Shown: positions 11,255-22,412, numbered from the stretch's first letter. The stretch is DNA of 64,000 nucleotides from Megascapheus bottae (GCA_024803745.1 JANJXV010000004.1:57393858-57457857); one strand, 5' to 3'. The notes: generated by a model not told the origin, from the sequence alone. Numbers and translations: made by a program.

Positions 11255-11455
11255 ATGGTTGGGTGCAATGACCCATGTCTATAATATCAGCCATTCACAA
11301 GGTAGAGACCAGGAAGATGGAAATTTTGATGCCGGAGTAGCCAAAAATGTTACAAAGACCCTATTGCAACAAGGAAACCAGATATGGTTCATACATATAA
11401 TCCTAGGTACATGTGGGTATAGGTAGGAGAAACATTGTTTAAGGTTGGCCTGCAG
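11255..11455 (+). mobile_element. Old B1-like SINE, apparently dimeric
   Basis: 'gggtgcaatgacccatgtct' starts one B1-like unit. A second starts near 11385 with 'ggttcatacatataatccta' and ends 'ggttggcctgcag' plus A-rich tail. Strongly diverged. Confidence 0.45.
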
Positions 11456-11680
11456 AAAAAAAACACAAGACTCTCTAATACTACCAAGCAAACAAAGAAA
11501 ACAAATATATTTAGGCATATTATTTAATTCTGTCTGTGATAGTAAAAATCCTTCATAATTTCATGAACGTGAGGGCTATACTACAGGAAATTTGCACACA
11601 TAAATATACTAGGTTTTTGTCTCATTTTTTGAATCAGAACACCTGTCTTCTGTTTCAAGTTGTTTTCCCCCAGATTTTTT

Positions 11681-12373
11681 CCGTATATATTTATTGTAAT
11701 TAATAGAAGGGTTATATTATATTCACCAGACAGAAGGTGCATTACTTCACATACATTGATACCCTTTCTCATGTCTTGGACCCCATTTCCCTCCCTCCAC
11801 CCTCACCAGTCATCTTGTTTTCCCCACTTCCCTATCCTATTTCAAATAACCAAATAAACATATATACAATATATCAGATAACAAGGTGAAATACTGTAAC
11901 AATATGAGATAACCAAGGGACAGCAAAAAAGATGAGAGATAACATAGTACATTAAGGTCAACAATCACTCATTATATGGCTTTTGTTTCTATATCCTGGA
12001 GGTCCTTTCATTTAGTGTCATACTATATGGCGTTATGCATCTAGGTTTTGTTCTATTGTAAATCTCTGCTAGGAGAGTCCAAGGTTTCTACTGATTATGA
12101 CAAATGAGGGAAACCATTGAACCTATGTTCCTTTGAGTCTGGCTTACTTCACTTAATATAATTTTTTCTAAGTCTTTCCATTTCCTCACAAATGGAGCAA
12201 TGTCGTTCTTTCTGACAGCAGCATAGAATTCCATTGTGTATAAATACCATATCTTGTTGATCCAATCATCTACTGAGGGGCATCTGGGGTGGTTCCATAT
12301 CTTTGCTATGGTAAGTAGTGCTGCAATGAACATCATTGTGCTAGTGAATTTAGTATGTACTTGTTTCTGGATG
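11681..12373 (-). mobile_element. 5'-truncated L1 with ORF2 C-terminus (type A)
   Basis: Read on the minus strand, the frame from about 12373 to 12088 gives the C-terminal end of L1 ORF2p (reverse transcriptase/endonuclease). It includes 'TIAKIWNHPRCP' and 'YTMEFYAAVRKND', ends naturally, and has no internal stop. The type A 3' region follows to the tail near 11690. Flanks ttttcccccagatttttt (11663-11680) and atttccccccagaattcttt (12374-12393) look like a TSD. 5' truncation leaves it non-autonomous. Confidence 0.88.
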
Positions 12374-12399
12374 ATTTCCCCCCAGAATTCTTTGCAGAA

Positions 12400-12905
12400 A
12401 GGAATTCTACCATTCAAGTGTAGATTTTTATATTTGATATAAGGAAAATTGTGAAAAAATCATCAATGTGACTTCTTTTTGCTTCTTATTTATTTAATAA
12501 AGGTATGGCATTACCTTCAGGCCTTACCTTTTTCCAAGTCACTCCTATATATAGGTTGATTGTTTCAGGAAAGAAGTGATGCTTTGTCTTCCTATGCAGG
12601 GTAGACATTGCATCTATTGACAGTACCTTAGATACCATACTGCTTCCTGATTTCCTCTGTGTAGGGTCAGTCTTTAGTCTGAGTTTCCTATTGATTATGG
12701 TTATATTTCCATTTGACTAGCTTTATAGGACATAAGAGGAACCCAAGTTCTAACAGCAGTAATCAGTTACTAGTTGAAATTAGTCAACTAAATATCATCT
12801 AGACACACTGAATCACTTCTATTTGTCTACCAGTCATTGGTATTCACTGTGTCATTTTAGACTACTTAGTTTCATGTAATTTGTTCCTAAACTGATCCAA
12901 ACTCA
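12400..12905. other. Unassigned non-coding DNA
   Basis: AT-rich sequence between an L1 and an L2/MLT1 block; nothing recognised. Confidence 0.5.
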
Positions 12906-12909
12906 GGTT

Positions 12910-13005
12910 CCTCATAATGCCTTCCTACAGAAGGTTTCCAGAAGGTGTTTCTAAAACCCAGACTTGATTATGTTACCTCCCTGTTTAAACTGTGTAGAGT
13001 CCCTA
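12910..13005 (+). repeat. L2 fragment
   Basis: 'ctaaaacccagacttgatta' then 'tgttacctccctgtttaaac' resembles the L2 segment in which AAACG/CAAATCTGATCATGTCAC-like sequence precedes CCCTGCTTAAA. An MLT1-type LTR follows directly. Confidence 0.45.
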
Positions 13006-13007
13006 TT

Positions 13008-13363
13008 TTAGTCCATTTTCTATTTCCATCACAAAGCATCTAAGACTAAGAGATGTAGGAAACATATTGTGTGGTTCATATGGTCCTTGGAAGTCCAAGG
13101 GCAGAAATAGAAGCACCTGGTGAAAACCTTTGTGCCGAATCATTGTGTGGTAGAGATATTCCCTGCCAAGACAGAGTATGCATCTCTCTATTCTTATTTT
13201 TCTAAAGCCATGGCTTCCATCATGCTGACCTCATCCTCATACTCCCATCTAATACTTATTGACTCCTCCTATAGATCTTACCTCTAGATACCATAACATG
13301 AATTGATGATTAAGTTTCCAACGTATGAACTTTTGAGGGACTCATTCAAAACATTGCAGTCCT
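13008..13363 (-). mobile_element. MLT1-like MaLR LTR fossil
   Basis: Complement of an MLT1-class LTR of the mammalian ERVL-MaLR group: starts 'tagtccattttctatttcca', has 'cttggaagtccaagg' internally and ends 'gattaagtttccaac' then 'gggactcattcaaaacattg'. Old, non-coding. Confidence 0.72.
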
Positions 13364-13639
13364 TTACGGTGTACAATGAAAATCTAAATACGTTATTTAC
13401 TGAATTTACTATGAACAACCAATTCAAGTGAAAATACTCTGTGTTTGGATGGGAGGAAAAGGACACAGGCCAAGCCTGGCCGACTTTCAAGTTGAGAACG
13501 TGAAACTGAGAATCTGGAGACAGTGTGGCTTCAGGTCATAGGCCACAGCAATAGAGAGAGAATCTCAGATAGCTTCCAAGGTTATACTCAAGTATTTATA
13601 GAATTACCCAAGTCCAACAAAAAAAGGAAAAAACAAAAA

Positions 13640-13745
13640 GAGAGAGAGTGAGGAAGGGTAGAGGAAGGGAGGGAGGGAGGAAGGGAAGAGGGGAGGGAAG
13701 AAAGGAAGGAGGGAGAGTAGGTAGAAAGGAAGGAAGCAAGGAAAT
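13640..13745. repeat. Purine-rich GGAA/GGGA tract
   Basis: AG repeats grading into GGAAGG and GGGA units; overlapping minus open frame is repeat-derived. Confidence 0.9.
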
Positions 13746-13914
13746 TCTTTGTAAAGAATTACAAGAAACAGCAACCAATTGGTTCAGAACCAGCAACTCA
13801 TAATTTAGGATGCACAGGGAACTGTACTGAGATAATTTGTCCCTGGATAGTAAATAATAAAAATGTGCTGTTGAAGTGTCCATTAACAAATCTTTGAAGC
13901 AAATCCTGAACTTT

Positions 13915-14030
13915 TGTGTAGTTTTGCACGCCTGTCATACTTGAACTTAGGCATGTCAGATAGGAAGACTGTAAGTTCAAGGGCAATGTAGGCTATAGCA
14001 AAATCTGGTTTCAGAAAAACATCATGTTAA
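13915..14030 (+). mobile_element. B1-like SINE monomer
   Basis: 'gttttgcacgcctgtcatac' (A-box half) and 'gtaagttcaagggcaatgta' (B-box half) with an A-rich end; no Geo monomer. Confidence 0.55.
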
Positions 14031-14103
14031 GCAATGTAAGCCAACTTCATTAAAATCCACATGCTTTGGATGGAATCTTTTCCTAAAGGAGATAGATATA
14101 TAG

Positions 14104-14105
<2 letters not shown>

Positions 14106-14149
<44 letters not shown>
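14106..14149. repeat. (GATA)n microsatellite
   Basis: About 11 uninterrupted GATA units. Confidence 0.97.
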
Positions 14150-14152
<3 letters not shown>

Positions 14153-14174
14153 TAGACTAACAGATAGTATATAG

Positions 14175-14412
14175 AATTTGATTGCAACTAGCAGGAGAGG
14201 GTGAGTGTAAAAAGATTATGGAAAATGAATAATATTATAATATGTTGGGTCAATTATAAAGAAGGAGACCTACCAAAAGCTGTTGAATAGTAGAAGACTA
14301 AGGAAAGATATGGAAAGAGAAAGCAATAGAGGAAGTAATCAGACTCAAGTATAACATATACATGTATGAAACACATACAGCAAACCACTTTGTGCAATTA
14401 GAAATTGAATGA
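14175..14412 (+). mobile_element. Old L1 3' end (type D)
   Basis: 'tcaagtataacatatacatg' and 'ccactttgtgcaattagaaa' match the general form of an older rodent L1 3' untranslated region ('...atatacatgtatga... ttgtacaatta'). Same class as 32475-32730 and the 3' part of 57400-58048. Confidence 0.45.
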
Positions 14413-14726
14413 CAGGAATGTAAATAGACTTTGTTCCAGGATCGGTACCAACAGAAGAAGAAAAGAATGTCTAGAGCTGAACTACTTTATCTAAGTCCAT
14501 GAAAAAAAGAACGATATAACTTGTTATATTTCACACGTGAAACAACTTCATAAAGGCATAAAACTATAGACCAACATTCTTCCTGAACATAAATATAACA
14601 CAGTCTTAACAAAATTATAGTACACATTATCTAACAATATATTTGAAAGATGATATAGTGATCTCTTTACATCACTGTACTCTGTATACATGGATTCAAT
14701 CAATCAAGTATTGAAAATAGTCAGCC
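14413..14726. other. Unassigned non-coding DNA
   Basis: AT-rich; nothing recognised. Confidence 0.5.
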
Positions 14727-15734
14727 AAAAAATTGCAAATCAAAATAACTTTAAAATCCCATCTCACCCCAATTAGAATGGCCATTATCAAGAAATCTAA
14801 TTACTACAGATGCTGATGAAGATGTGCCCAGAAGAAAATGCTACTACACTGTTGGTGGGAGGGTAAACTTGTTCAACTACTCTGGAAAGCAATATGGAGG
14901 TTCCTCAAAAGACTAAACATAGAGCTTTCCTATGACCCAACAATCCCACTCTCAGGCATTTACCCAATGTCCATAAAACTATCAGCACAGCAATGTTCAT
15001 TGAAGAATTATTTACCATAGCTAAGATATGGAACATACTCAGATGCCCCTCGGTAGAAAAATGGATCAGAAAAATGGGATATGTACATATAATGGAATTC
15101 CATCGAAAGAATGTCATCGCCCCATTTGTAAGGAAATGGAAAGACTTAGAAAAAAATCATATTAAATGAAGTAAGCCAAAATAAAAGAAACATAAGCTCT
15201 ATGGTTTCCCTCACTTGTAATGATTAGTATACATCTAGAATTTTCCCTGCAGAGAATCACAGTAGAACAAAAGCTATGTGCATATGGCCATATAGGGAGA
15301 GGCTAAGCAAAATGAACTCCAGGATAGGGTAACAAGAGATTTATCCTTGTGGTTGTTGTTAATGTACTATGTGAAGTTATTTCTTTCCTGTTCTGTTATT
15401 TTTCCCTTATGTTTTATCCCCTGTTGTTAGTATCTGACTTTGTTACCTATTGTACTGTATATACATTTATTTGTTTATTTGAATTAGGGGAGGGAAGGAG
15501 AAAAACAAGATGATGAGACAAAGGACAAAGGGTGAACCAATGTAACAACAATATTCACAAGATAATATGTTAGAAATGAACTTTAGAACTTGGGAAGGGG
15601 TGGGGAGAGGAAAAGTGGGAGAAACACATGGGAAGGGTTAATAATATTCAAGAAGTAATATACTCACTATCTTCCAAATATAACCATAACCCTCTATACA
15701 TCACCCAGAAGAAACAATTAAAATAAATAAAAAT
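14727..15734 (+). mobile_element. 5'-truncated L1 with ORF2 C-terminus (type B)
   Basis: Begins in the ORF2 C-terminal region. The Cys/His motif is damaged: 'LLHCWWEGKLVQ' at about 14838-14875 has Gly where Cys is usual. Frameshifts and stops break the frame. The 3' end is type B ('gtgaaccaatgtaacaacaa', 'tgttagaaatgaactttaga', 'catcacccagaagaaacaat'). A weak aaaaattgca match at both ends may be a TSD but also resembles L1 itself. Confidence 0.87.
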
Positions 15735-16331
15735 TGCATTTCTACTGAATACATTTGTCCTGTTTTGTTTACATTATGTTGGATTTTCTAAAGTGATTTA
15801 GAGAGGACTTAAAGCATAAATGTGAATCTACATAGGTTATATGTGAAAATTCTTCATTTTATATAAGAGATCTATAGATTCTGGTAGCTGTAGAGGATCC
15901 TGGAAGTAATCTTTTCTGGATCTAAGAAGCTGACTGAACTTCAGATCAAAGGTGAGTTATCCCAGAATGTTAGGCAAGTTTAACATTCAAAATCAGTGAA
16001 TGCAACTCATATTGTGTACAAACTAGAAAAGAAAACCATATGATCATTTCAATAGATGCTGAAACAAGATTGAACAGAATCTAAAATTTATTCCTGGTAT
16101 AAAAAAGAAGCTCTCATTAGAGAATGAAGATAGATTCCTCAACTAGATAAAAGATATCTACAAAAACTATTACAGAGCTACAGTAACCAAAACAGTTTGG
16201 TACTGGCACAAGAACAGGCCTGAGAACCCATGGAATAGAACTGAAGACCCAGAAATCAACCCACGGACCTATGCCACCTAAATCTTTCATAAGGGAGCCC
16301 AAAAATAGAATGGAAGATAGACAGCCTTTTC

Positions 16332-17040
16332 TTTTTTTTTTCAAAGTTGAATGATATTTACTTCATTGCTTTATACTGTAAAATATGAGGGCTCCATATA
16401 TATACATGTATATGGATGTGAATATATTTATAGAGGTATACATACACACATTAGTACATTCCATGTGAGAGTAATATACAGTTGATCCTGTATAACACAG
16501 TCATTGAACAGCACATCTTAATTTTGTATCTTCTATAAAAGTATATCTTATTCTTCAAACTTATTATTATTATTTTATTCTTGGGTACAAGATTTTGAGA
16601 ATGTGATACTGTATTTTCACATGTCAAGGGTATACTCCAAGGAATTTCATTACATTTGGAAGTGTGTTTTTTGTTTATTTTGGGGGGGTGTCATGGGACT
16701 TGATCACGGCCTGGACTCAGTCCCTGAGTTCTTCAGTTTAAGCATACCACCCTACCCTTGAGCCAACCCCCCCTTCCCATTTTCTAGAGGTTAATTGGAG
16801 ATGAGTCTCAGGTCCTTTTGTGCACAGGCTACCTTTGAATCACAATCCTCACATCTCAGCCTCCTCAGTAGCCAGGATGACATGCGTGAGCCACCACGCC
16901 AAGCTGGAAGTTTGTTTTTAAAATCACTCTCTTTGCTCATCCATATAAGAAATGGAATTTCACTCTGTCCATTTCTTGTGCCATGAAGAGAAAACTGCCC
17001 ACAGGCTCGTGTAACACTGTTTACCTCTGCCTTTTGCTTC
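16332..17040 (-). pseudogene. Probable processed retrocopy inside L1
   Basis: A 709-bp insertion with perfect 16-bp flanks gatagacagccttttc at 16316-16331 and 17041-17056. It begins with poly-T on the plus strand, so sense is minus. In sense it runs from 'gaagcaaaaggcagaggtaa' to 'catcattcaactttg'-like 3' sequence and poly-A, with AGTAAA (variant poly-A signal) some 20 bases before the tail. About 480 bp remain after removing the SINE at 16674-16904. No long coding frame: it looks like an mRNA 3' untranslated end. Parent gene not recognised; an unknown non-coding RNA or SINE-like source remains possible. Confidence 0.65.
16674..16904 (-). mobile_element. B1-Geo SINE inside the retrocopy
   Basis: G-rich tail, Geo complement ('ctgagttcttcagtttaagc'), linker 'gttaattggagatgagtctc', B1 complement ('acatctcagcctcctcagta'). 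Flanked by tggaagtgtgtttttt (16657-16672) and tggaagtttgttttta (16905-16920). Confidence 0.85.
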
Positions 17041-18518
17041 GATAGACAGCCTTTTCAACAAGTGGTGCTGGCAGAACTGGTAAAGCTCCTGCACAAAACT
17101 GAAGTTGGATCCTTCTATGTCACCCTGCACCAAGATTAACTCCAAATGGATCAAAGACCTGGAGGGAAAAGCACATACACTGAAAACTTTACAAGAAGGG
17201 ATAGATGATACACTAAGTCTCCTTGGCACAGGTCAAAACTTTCTCAATAAAGGTTCCAAAGCATAACAAATCAAAGACAGTTTGGAAAAGTGCGACTGCA
17301 TTAAACTGAAGAGCTTCTGTATGGCAAAGGACATAGCTAGCAAACTAAATAGAAAGCCCACAGAGTGGGAGAGGATCTTCACTAACTATGCAACAGACAA
17401 AGGCCTCATATGTAAAATAAATCAAAAGCTCAAAAAACTGAATCACTCCAAAAGTAATTTCCCAAGAAACAGCCATCCCATTAAAAAAATGGGCCAAAGA
17501 CTTAAAGAAAGTCTTCTCTGAAGAAGAAATAAGACTGGCCTATAGTCACATGAAGAAATGCTCAACATATCTGGCCATACAAAAAATGAAGATCAAAACA
17601 ACTCTGAGATTCCACCTCACTCCAGTTAGAATGCCCATAATCAAGAAATCTAATAACACCAGATGCTGGTGGGGATGTGCCCAGGAGGGATCACTACTAC
17701 ATTGTTGGTGGGAGTGTAAAATCATTCAACCACTGTGGAAAACAGTATAGTGATTCCTCAAAAGATTCCCTCTAGATCTCCCCTACGACACAACAATTCC
17801 ACTACTTGGCATTTACCCAGTCGTCCAGAAACAAGGACATACTAAATCCACTAGCACAACGATGTTTATTGCAGCACTATTTACCATAGCAAAGATATGG
17901 AACCAACCCTGATGTCCCTCAGTTGATGATCAACAAGATGTGGTATTTATACACAATAGAATTCTATGCTGCCATCAGAAAGAATGACATCGCCCCATTT
18001 GTAAGGAAATGGAAAGACTTTGAAAAATTCATATTAAGTGAAGTAAGCCAGACTCAAATGAACATAGGCTCAATGATTTCCCTCATTTGTCATAATTAGT
18101 ACAAACCTTGGACTCACTTAGCAGAGGTTTACAATAGGGCAAATCCTAGATACATAAAGCCATATAGGATGAGGTTAAATGAAAGGACCTCCAAGATACA
18201 GAACCAAGAACCATATGAAGTGTGACTGTTGTTCTTAATGTACTATGTTATTTCTCATCTCTTTTATTGTCCCTTGGTTATCTTATATTGTTACAGTATC
18301 TTACCTTGTTATCTGATATATTGTATATATGTTTATTTGTTTATTTGAAATCAGATAGGGAAGGGGGAAAACAAGATGAGGGAAATGGGGACAAAAACAT
18401 GAGAAGGGGTAGCAATGATGGTTAAGGAATACACCTTCTATCTGGCAAATGTAATGTAACCCTTCTATTAATTACAATAAAAAATGAAAATAATAAAAAT
18501 GAGCAAGTTTTTTTTCCC

Positions 18519-18815
18519 ATGATCAATGAGGTCCCTTGCTTTTGGGACTACAATGATACTCTCTCATGGAAGGAGCATGTGCAAGAGGAAGTGCATTCAC
18601 TTTATGCTAGCAGAAAGTTAAAGAGAAAGAAGAAAGGTAAAGATTCCACGATCCTCCTTCAAGTGCATGACCCCCAAGACTTAAAGACTCCACTAGTCCC
18701 ACCTCAAGTTTTTACCACTAACCAATCAAGTTGCACACTAAGAAACAACTCTTTACTACATGAACCTTTGGAGGGCAATCCAGACTTAACCTACAGGTTT
18801 TATATTAAAAAACAA
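18519..18815 (-). mobile_element. MaLR-type LTR fossil
   Basis: 'gacttaaagactccactagt', 'cccacctcaag', 'tttactacatgaacctttgg' and 'agggcaatccagacttaacc' follow the complement of an MLT1/MST-like LTR. The 105-codon plus open frame 18519-18836 lies within it and is not considered a gene. Confidence 0.5.
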
Positions 18816-18849
18816 AATTCAATACTCATATCATAGAAAAGCTCATAGA

Positions 18850-19055
18850 CAGCCAGGAGTGTGGCCTAGTGGTAAAGTATTTGCCTAGCATGCCTAGCCC
18901 TGGGTTTGATTCCTTGGTACCAAATAGACAGAAAAAGTCTGAAGTGGTGCTGTGGCTCAAGTGATAGAACATAAGCCTTGAGAAAGATTAAAGACAGTAC
19001 CCAGGCCCTGAGTTAAAACCCCAGAAGTGGCTAAACAAAACAAAACAAAATGAAA
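18850..19055 (+). mobile_element. IDL-Geo SINE
   Basis: Left monomer 'gtgtggcctagtggtaaagt' and 'gggtttgattccttggtacc'; right monomer 'gctgtggctcaagtgataga'. Tail is AAAAC-rich. Imperfect flanks aaaagctcatagac (18836-18849) and aaaaattcatagat (19055-19068). Confidence 0.88.
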
Positions 19056-19069
19056 AAATTCATAGATAC

Positions 19070-19460
19070 AAAAGTAATTTCAAAGCCTATAAAACTATTA
19101 GATTAAACAGGAGAAAAACTTTGCAAGGTACTTTCTTAGATATGACACTAGTAGGCATAATTATAAAACTACTAAGTTTGATTTTTATCAGAGTATAACA
19201 TTTTAATTTCAGCAAATATTAAAAGAATGAAGTGATAAGCCATGGGTTGGAGCAAAATATTTACAAATTGTATACAAGAAAAACATAATATCTAGAAAAG
19301 TTTTCTCTAAACTCAGTAATAAAAGGGCAATATCAGGAATGAGAGATATGTTCATTACTTTGATGGTTATATATATAATGATATTTACATACATATCTGC
19401 CAAAATTTATTAAATTACACTGTAGTATATGTCAATAAACTTCTTAAACAGTGTACTTAT
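19070..19460. other. Unassigned AT-rich DNA
   Basis: Nothing recognised. Confidence 0.5.
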
Positions 19461-19465
19461 GATTC

Positions 19466-19690
19466 AGGCAACAGTGGCTCATATCTGCAATCTCACTTAG
19501 GAAGCTAAGATCAGAGGATTGAAGCTCAACGCCAGCCTGGATAAGAAAGTCCATGAGACTCATGTCGAAAACCACCAAAAAGCTAGAATTAGAGCTGTGG
19601 CTCAAGTAGTAGAGCCTTGACCTTGAGCAAAAAAGCTTAGGGACAGTGCCCAGGAACCTCAGTTCAAACCTCAGTTCCAAAAGGGAAAAA
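19466..19690 (+). mobile_element. B1-Geo SINE
   Basis: B1 half: 'acagtggctcatatctgcaa', 'gaagctcaacgccagcctgg'. Geo half: 'agctgtggctcaagtagtag', 'cttgagcaaaaaagcttagg', 'cagttcaaacctcag'. Complete dimer with short tail. Confidence 0.88.
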
Positions 19691-19699
19691 CTACTATGC

Positions 19700-20040
19700 A
19701 AGGAATGTGTGATTTCTGGCTACTGTAAATATAACTTCAGAAGTGTGGCACTCAGTCTTTCTGAACTTTAACTCCCTTTTCTGTAACACAGAAGCATTTT
19801 ATAATGTGTGTTACAAGAAAAATGAAAAAGTGAAGAGATGTACATGGAAATTGCTGAGCGAAACACAGAGAGGATTCTTTCTTGATGTTAACTGGACCTT
19901 CTTCCAAACAGGAAACAGTTTTCTCCTACTCACCTGTTAATCTGAATTCCAGATGCCTCAATTTGAGGCATCAACCCACAAATTATAGTTTTTTTTAAGT
20001 ATTAAGGAGTCTTTCAGTGTCAAGAAGTCTTATAATAAAG
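19700..20040. other. Unassigned non-coding DNA
   Basis: Nothing recognised. Confidence 0.5.
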
Positions 20041-20054
20041 CTTATGCCTTTTTT

Positions 20055-21035
20055 ATTGAAAGATTTTAACACTGATTTTTACATCATATTTCAAATATCA
20101 TGTTAAACAAGTATTCAAGAAGGGAATCTCTATATACAATCACTGGCACACAGATTTTAGAACATAATTAAACTTAAGCTGAGAGTTTGTGTGTCATAGA
20201 TACATATGGATCTATATAACGTAACATTATATCTATAAAGTATATATCCCATCACAGATTTTTTGGGGGGGTCTTAGGGCTTGAACTTGGCCTGAGTGCT
20301 GTCCCTGAGCTCTTCAGCTCAAGACTACTGCCCTACCCTTGAACTACAGCCTCACTGGCCGTTTTCTAGTGATTAGAGAATAAGAGTCTCAGTCCTTTTG
20401 TGACTGGGCTGGCTTTGAACTGTGATCCTCAGATAGCCTCCTGAGTAGTTAGGATTATAGGCATGAGCCACCACACCAAGCCCCATCTTTTTTATGTCTA
20501 TGTAATTATGTTTACATTTCAATAACCTTGGGTACCTGACTATTGAATCATTGCTGTTGTACTGTTTGGATCTAATATCCACATAGCAAGGAGACCATGC
20601 ACCTTTTGTTCCTTTGGCCTTGACTTATCTCACTCAACATGATTTTCTCTAGTTCCATTCACTTCCCAGCTAATGCCATTATTTTTATCTTGTCTGTTGG
20701 CTATGAGAATTCCATTGTATATATATACACCACATTTTCTGTAACCATTCATTTGCAATAGGGCATCTAGTTTGTTTCTATCGTTTGGCTATTGTGAATA
20801 GTACAGAGATGAACATAACTGAGTAGGTGTCCTTATCATCCTGGGTTATGTTCAGGATAGATGCCCAGGAGTGGTATGGCGGGATCGTAGGGAAGGTCTA
20901 TTTTTATTTTTTTCAGAAACCTCCAAACTGTTTTCCAGAATGGCTGAACTAGTTTATATTCCCACCATCATTGCAGTAGGGTTCCTCTCTCTACATTCCC
21001 ACCAGCATTTGTCATTGTCTGAGTTCAGAATACTG
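20055..21035 (-). mobile_element. 5'-truncated L1 (type C) with nested SINE
   Basis: Minus-strand L1. Its 3' tail complement ('ttttacatcatatttcaaat') lies at 20078-20097; after the SINE, the 3' UTR and ORF2 C-terminal region continue to the truncation near 21033. The same order is seen on the plus strand at 47125-48279. Flanked by ttatgcctttttt (20042-20054) and ttatgcctttctt (21036-21048). Confidence 0.88.
20262..20482 (-). mobile_element. B1-Geo SINE nested in L1
   Basis: 'gtcttagggcttgaacttgg' (Geo end), 'ctgagctcttcagctcaaga', 'ggctttgaactgtgatcctc' (B1 B-box region), 'ggcatgagccaccacacc'. L1 type C sequence lies on both sides. Confidence 0.87.
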
Positions 21036-21053
21036 TTATGCCTTTCTTTTATT

Positions 21054-21697
21054 TACTTATTTATTAAGTTACTGTGATATATGAACATCAACTAGCAGAA
21101 AGGTTCTACAAATGATTTAATGCAAAGACAAATAATAATACAGGACAGTAAGACAGAAAGACAGCAAATGTTCAGAGTTAGAGCAAGGGAAATACTTAAA
21201 ACAACTCCCCCCTCCTGGATTTCTTTACAGAATTAGTATCTGTCAAACATCCTGGGCCAGAGGGAACACAATGAGCCTCAGGTCATGGCCATTTTGTTCC
21301 TGCATCAAAGCTATACTCCACTTGCCCTTACCCATATCCAGGGACTTCGCATGCACAATCCTGCCGTGCCATAATTCTGTTATGTTCAAAAAGCCATAAA
21401 AGAAACAGAAATCTAAAGAAAAATGAGTTCTGTTGCAAAGCTAGCCTTACTATGATGAAGCTGACTTCTATGAAACAGTTCATTTTCTGATGTGGAAGAA
21501 TGAATGAAGCCTCATGGCTTAATAGTTAATTTATAAATGAATCTATAAAAGCATAAAATTTGGAACTATTCTCTGTGGTTAGTCTTTCAGGTCATTCAGT
21601 CAGGTATTACATCTTTCAGAATCATGAATTTCATTTGGGAACACAACTTCTGTTTTTAATAGTTTACATTGTTGGAAAGGAGATACTTATACGCATG

Positions 21698-21730
<33 letters not shown>

Positions 21731-22255
21731 GAATAGATATGAGCTATTGTTTTTCTTTTCCTTAGTTTTATACCTATTTGTTCTGTTCAGAACAGTTCAA
21801 AGCATTTTTTCAAAAGTTTATGCTTTTTATATGCATAATAAACATTTCATATATGTTATATATTTTATAGTGACTATGTACATTTTATATACATTGATTT
21901 ACCTTAGTCAACATTTTCTCCTCACATGCAGTATGTTTGTGGATTTTTATTTGTACTTATTATTTTAACTTTGGTGTTTTTATGGTCTTTATTTTCTAGT
22001 AGGAAAAATCTCTTGTATGAAGATAGTATGTTTCAGCTATGGTATCACCACACTTGCAGAAAGAGGAGCAAAAGCATTTTGTTCATTATTAAATGCATAG
22101 ACTACAGAAAATAAATCAACTTTTTCTTTCACATTATTTACTACACTTCTGTTAACCTTTAGCATACTAATTTCCATGAATATTATTTCCATTTACTAGG
22201 TAGAAAGTATTAATAAACCTTATTTTCAAAACATATTAAACCAAATAAATGGCTC
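21054..22255. other. Unassigned DNA
   Basis: 21060-21660 is repeat-poor and moderately GC-richer around 21210-21370, without recognised exon or family. The rest is AT-rich. Contains the AC/AT microsatellite at 21698-21730. Confidence 0.45.
21698..21730. repeat. (CA)n(TA)n compound microsatellite
   Basis: About 10 CA units followed by about 6 TA units. Confidence 0.93.
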
Positions 22256-22261
22256 CCTCTA

Positions 22262-22412
22262 CCAGAATTTGTCTTTTTACTTCTTAATTTCTTTATCTGT
22301 GAAGTGGGAAAAAATCCTACCTAATAGGACTATTTTATGCTTAGTGAATCCAGACATGAAAGGCTTTAGTCCCATGCTTTGTACAAGGTAGATATTTAAT
22401 AATTGTGTTATC
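22262..22412 (+). repeat. MIR SINE fossil
   Basis: 'tttctttatctgtgaagtgg' is the MIR core; 'ctacctaataggac' and 'acaaggtagatatttaataa' follow in MIR order. Confidence 0.7.

Larger units (their letters stand above)
15950..18500 (+). mobile_element. L1 ORF2-to-3' end, interrupted and internally deleted
   Basis: 15950-16165 resembles the palm part of ORF2 ('ccatatgatcatttcaatag'). From 16166 the sequence jumps to a later ORF2 segment ('ctacagtaaccaaaacagtt'), so coding sequence is missing between. The element is cut at 16331, resumes at 17041 ('acagccttttcaacaagtgg'), keeps the Cys/His motif as '[18 protein letters not shown]' (about 17660-17715), and ends in a type A 3' region and AATAAA-rich tail. 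Several frameshifts and stops: a pseudogene copy. Confidence 0.88.

Noticed and set aside
14727..15739. TSD aaaaattgca around the type B L1
   Set aside because: The left copy overlaps bases that are part of L1 itself in other copies, so the match may be coincidental.
18519..18836. 105-codon open frame
   Set aside because: Lies in sequence that follows an MLT1/MST-like LTR complement.
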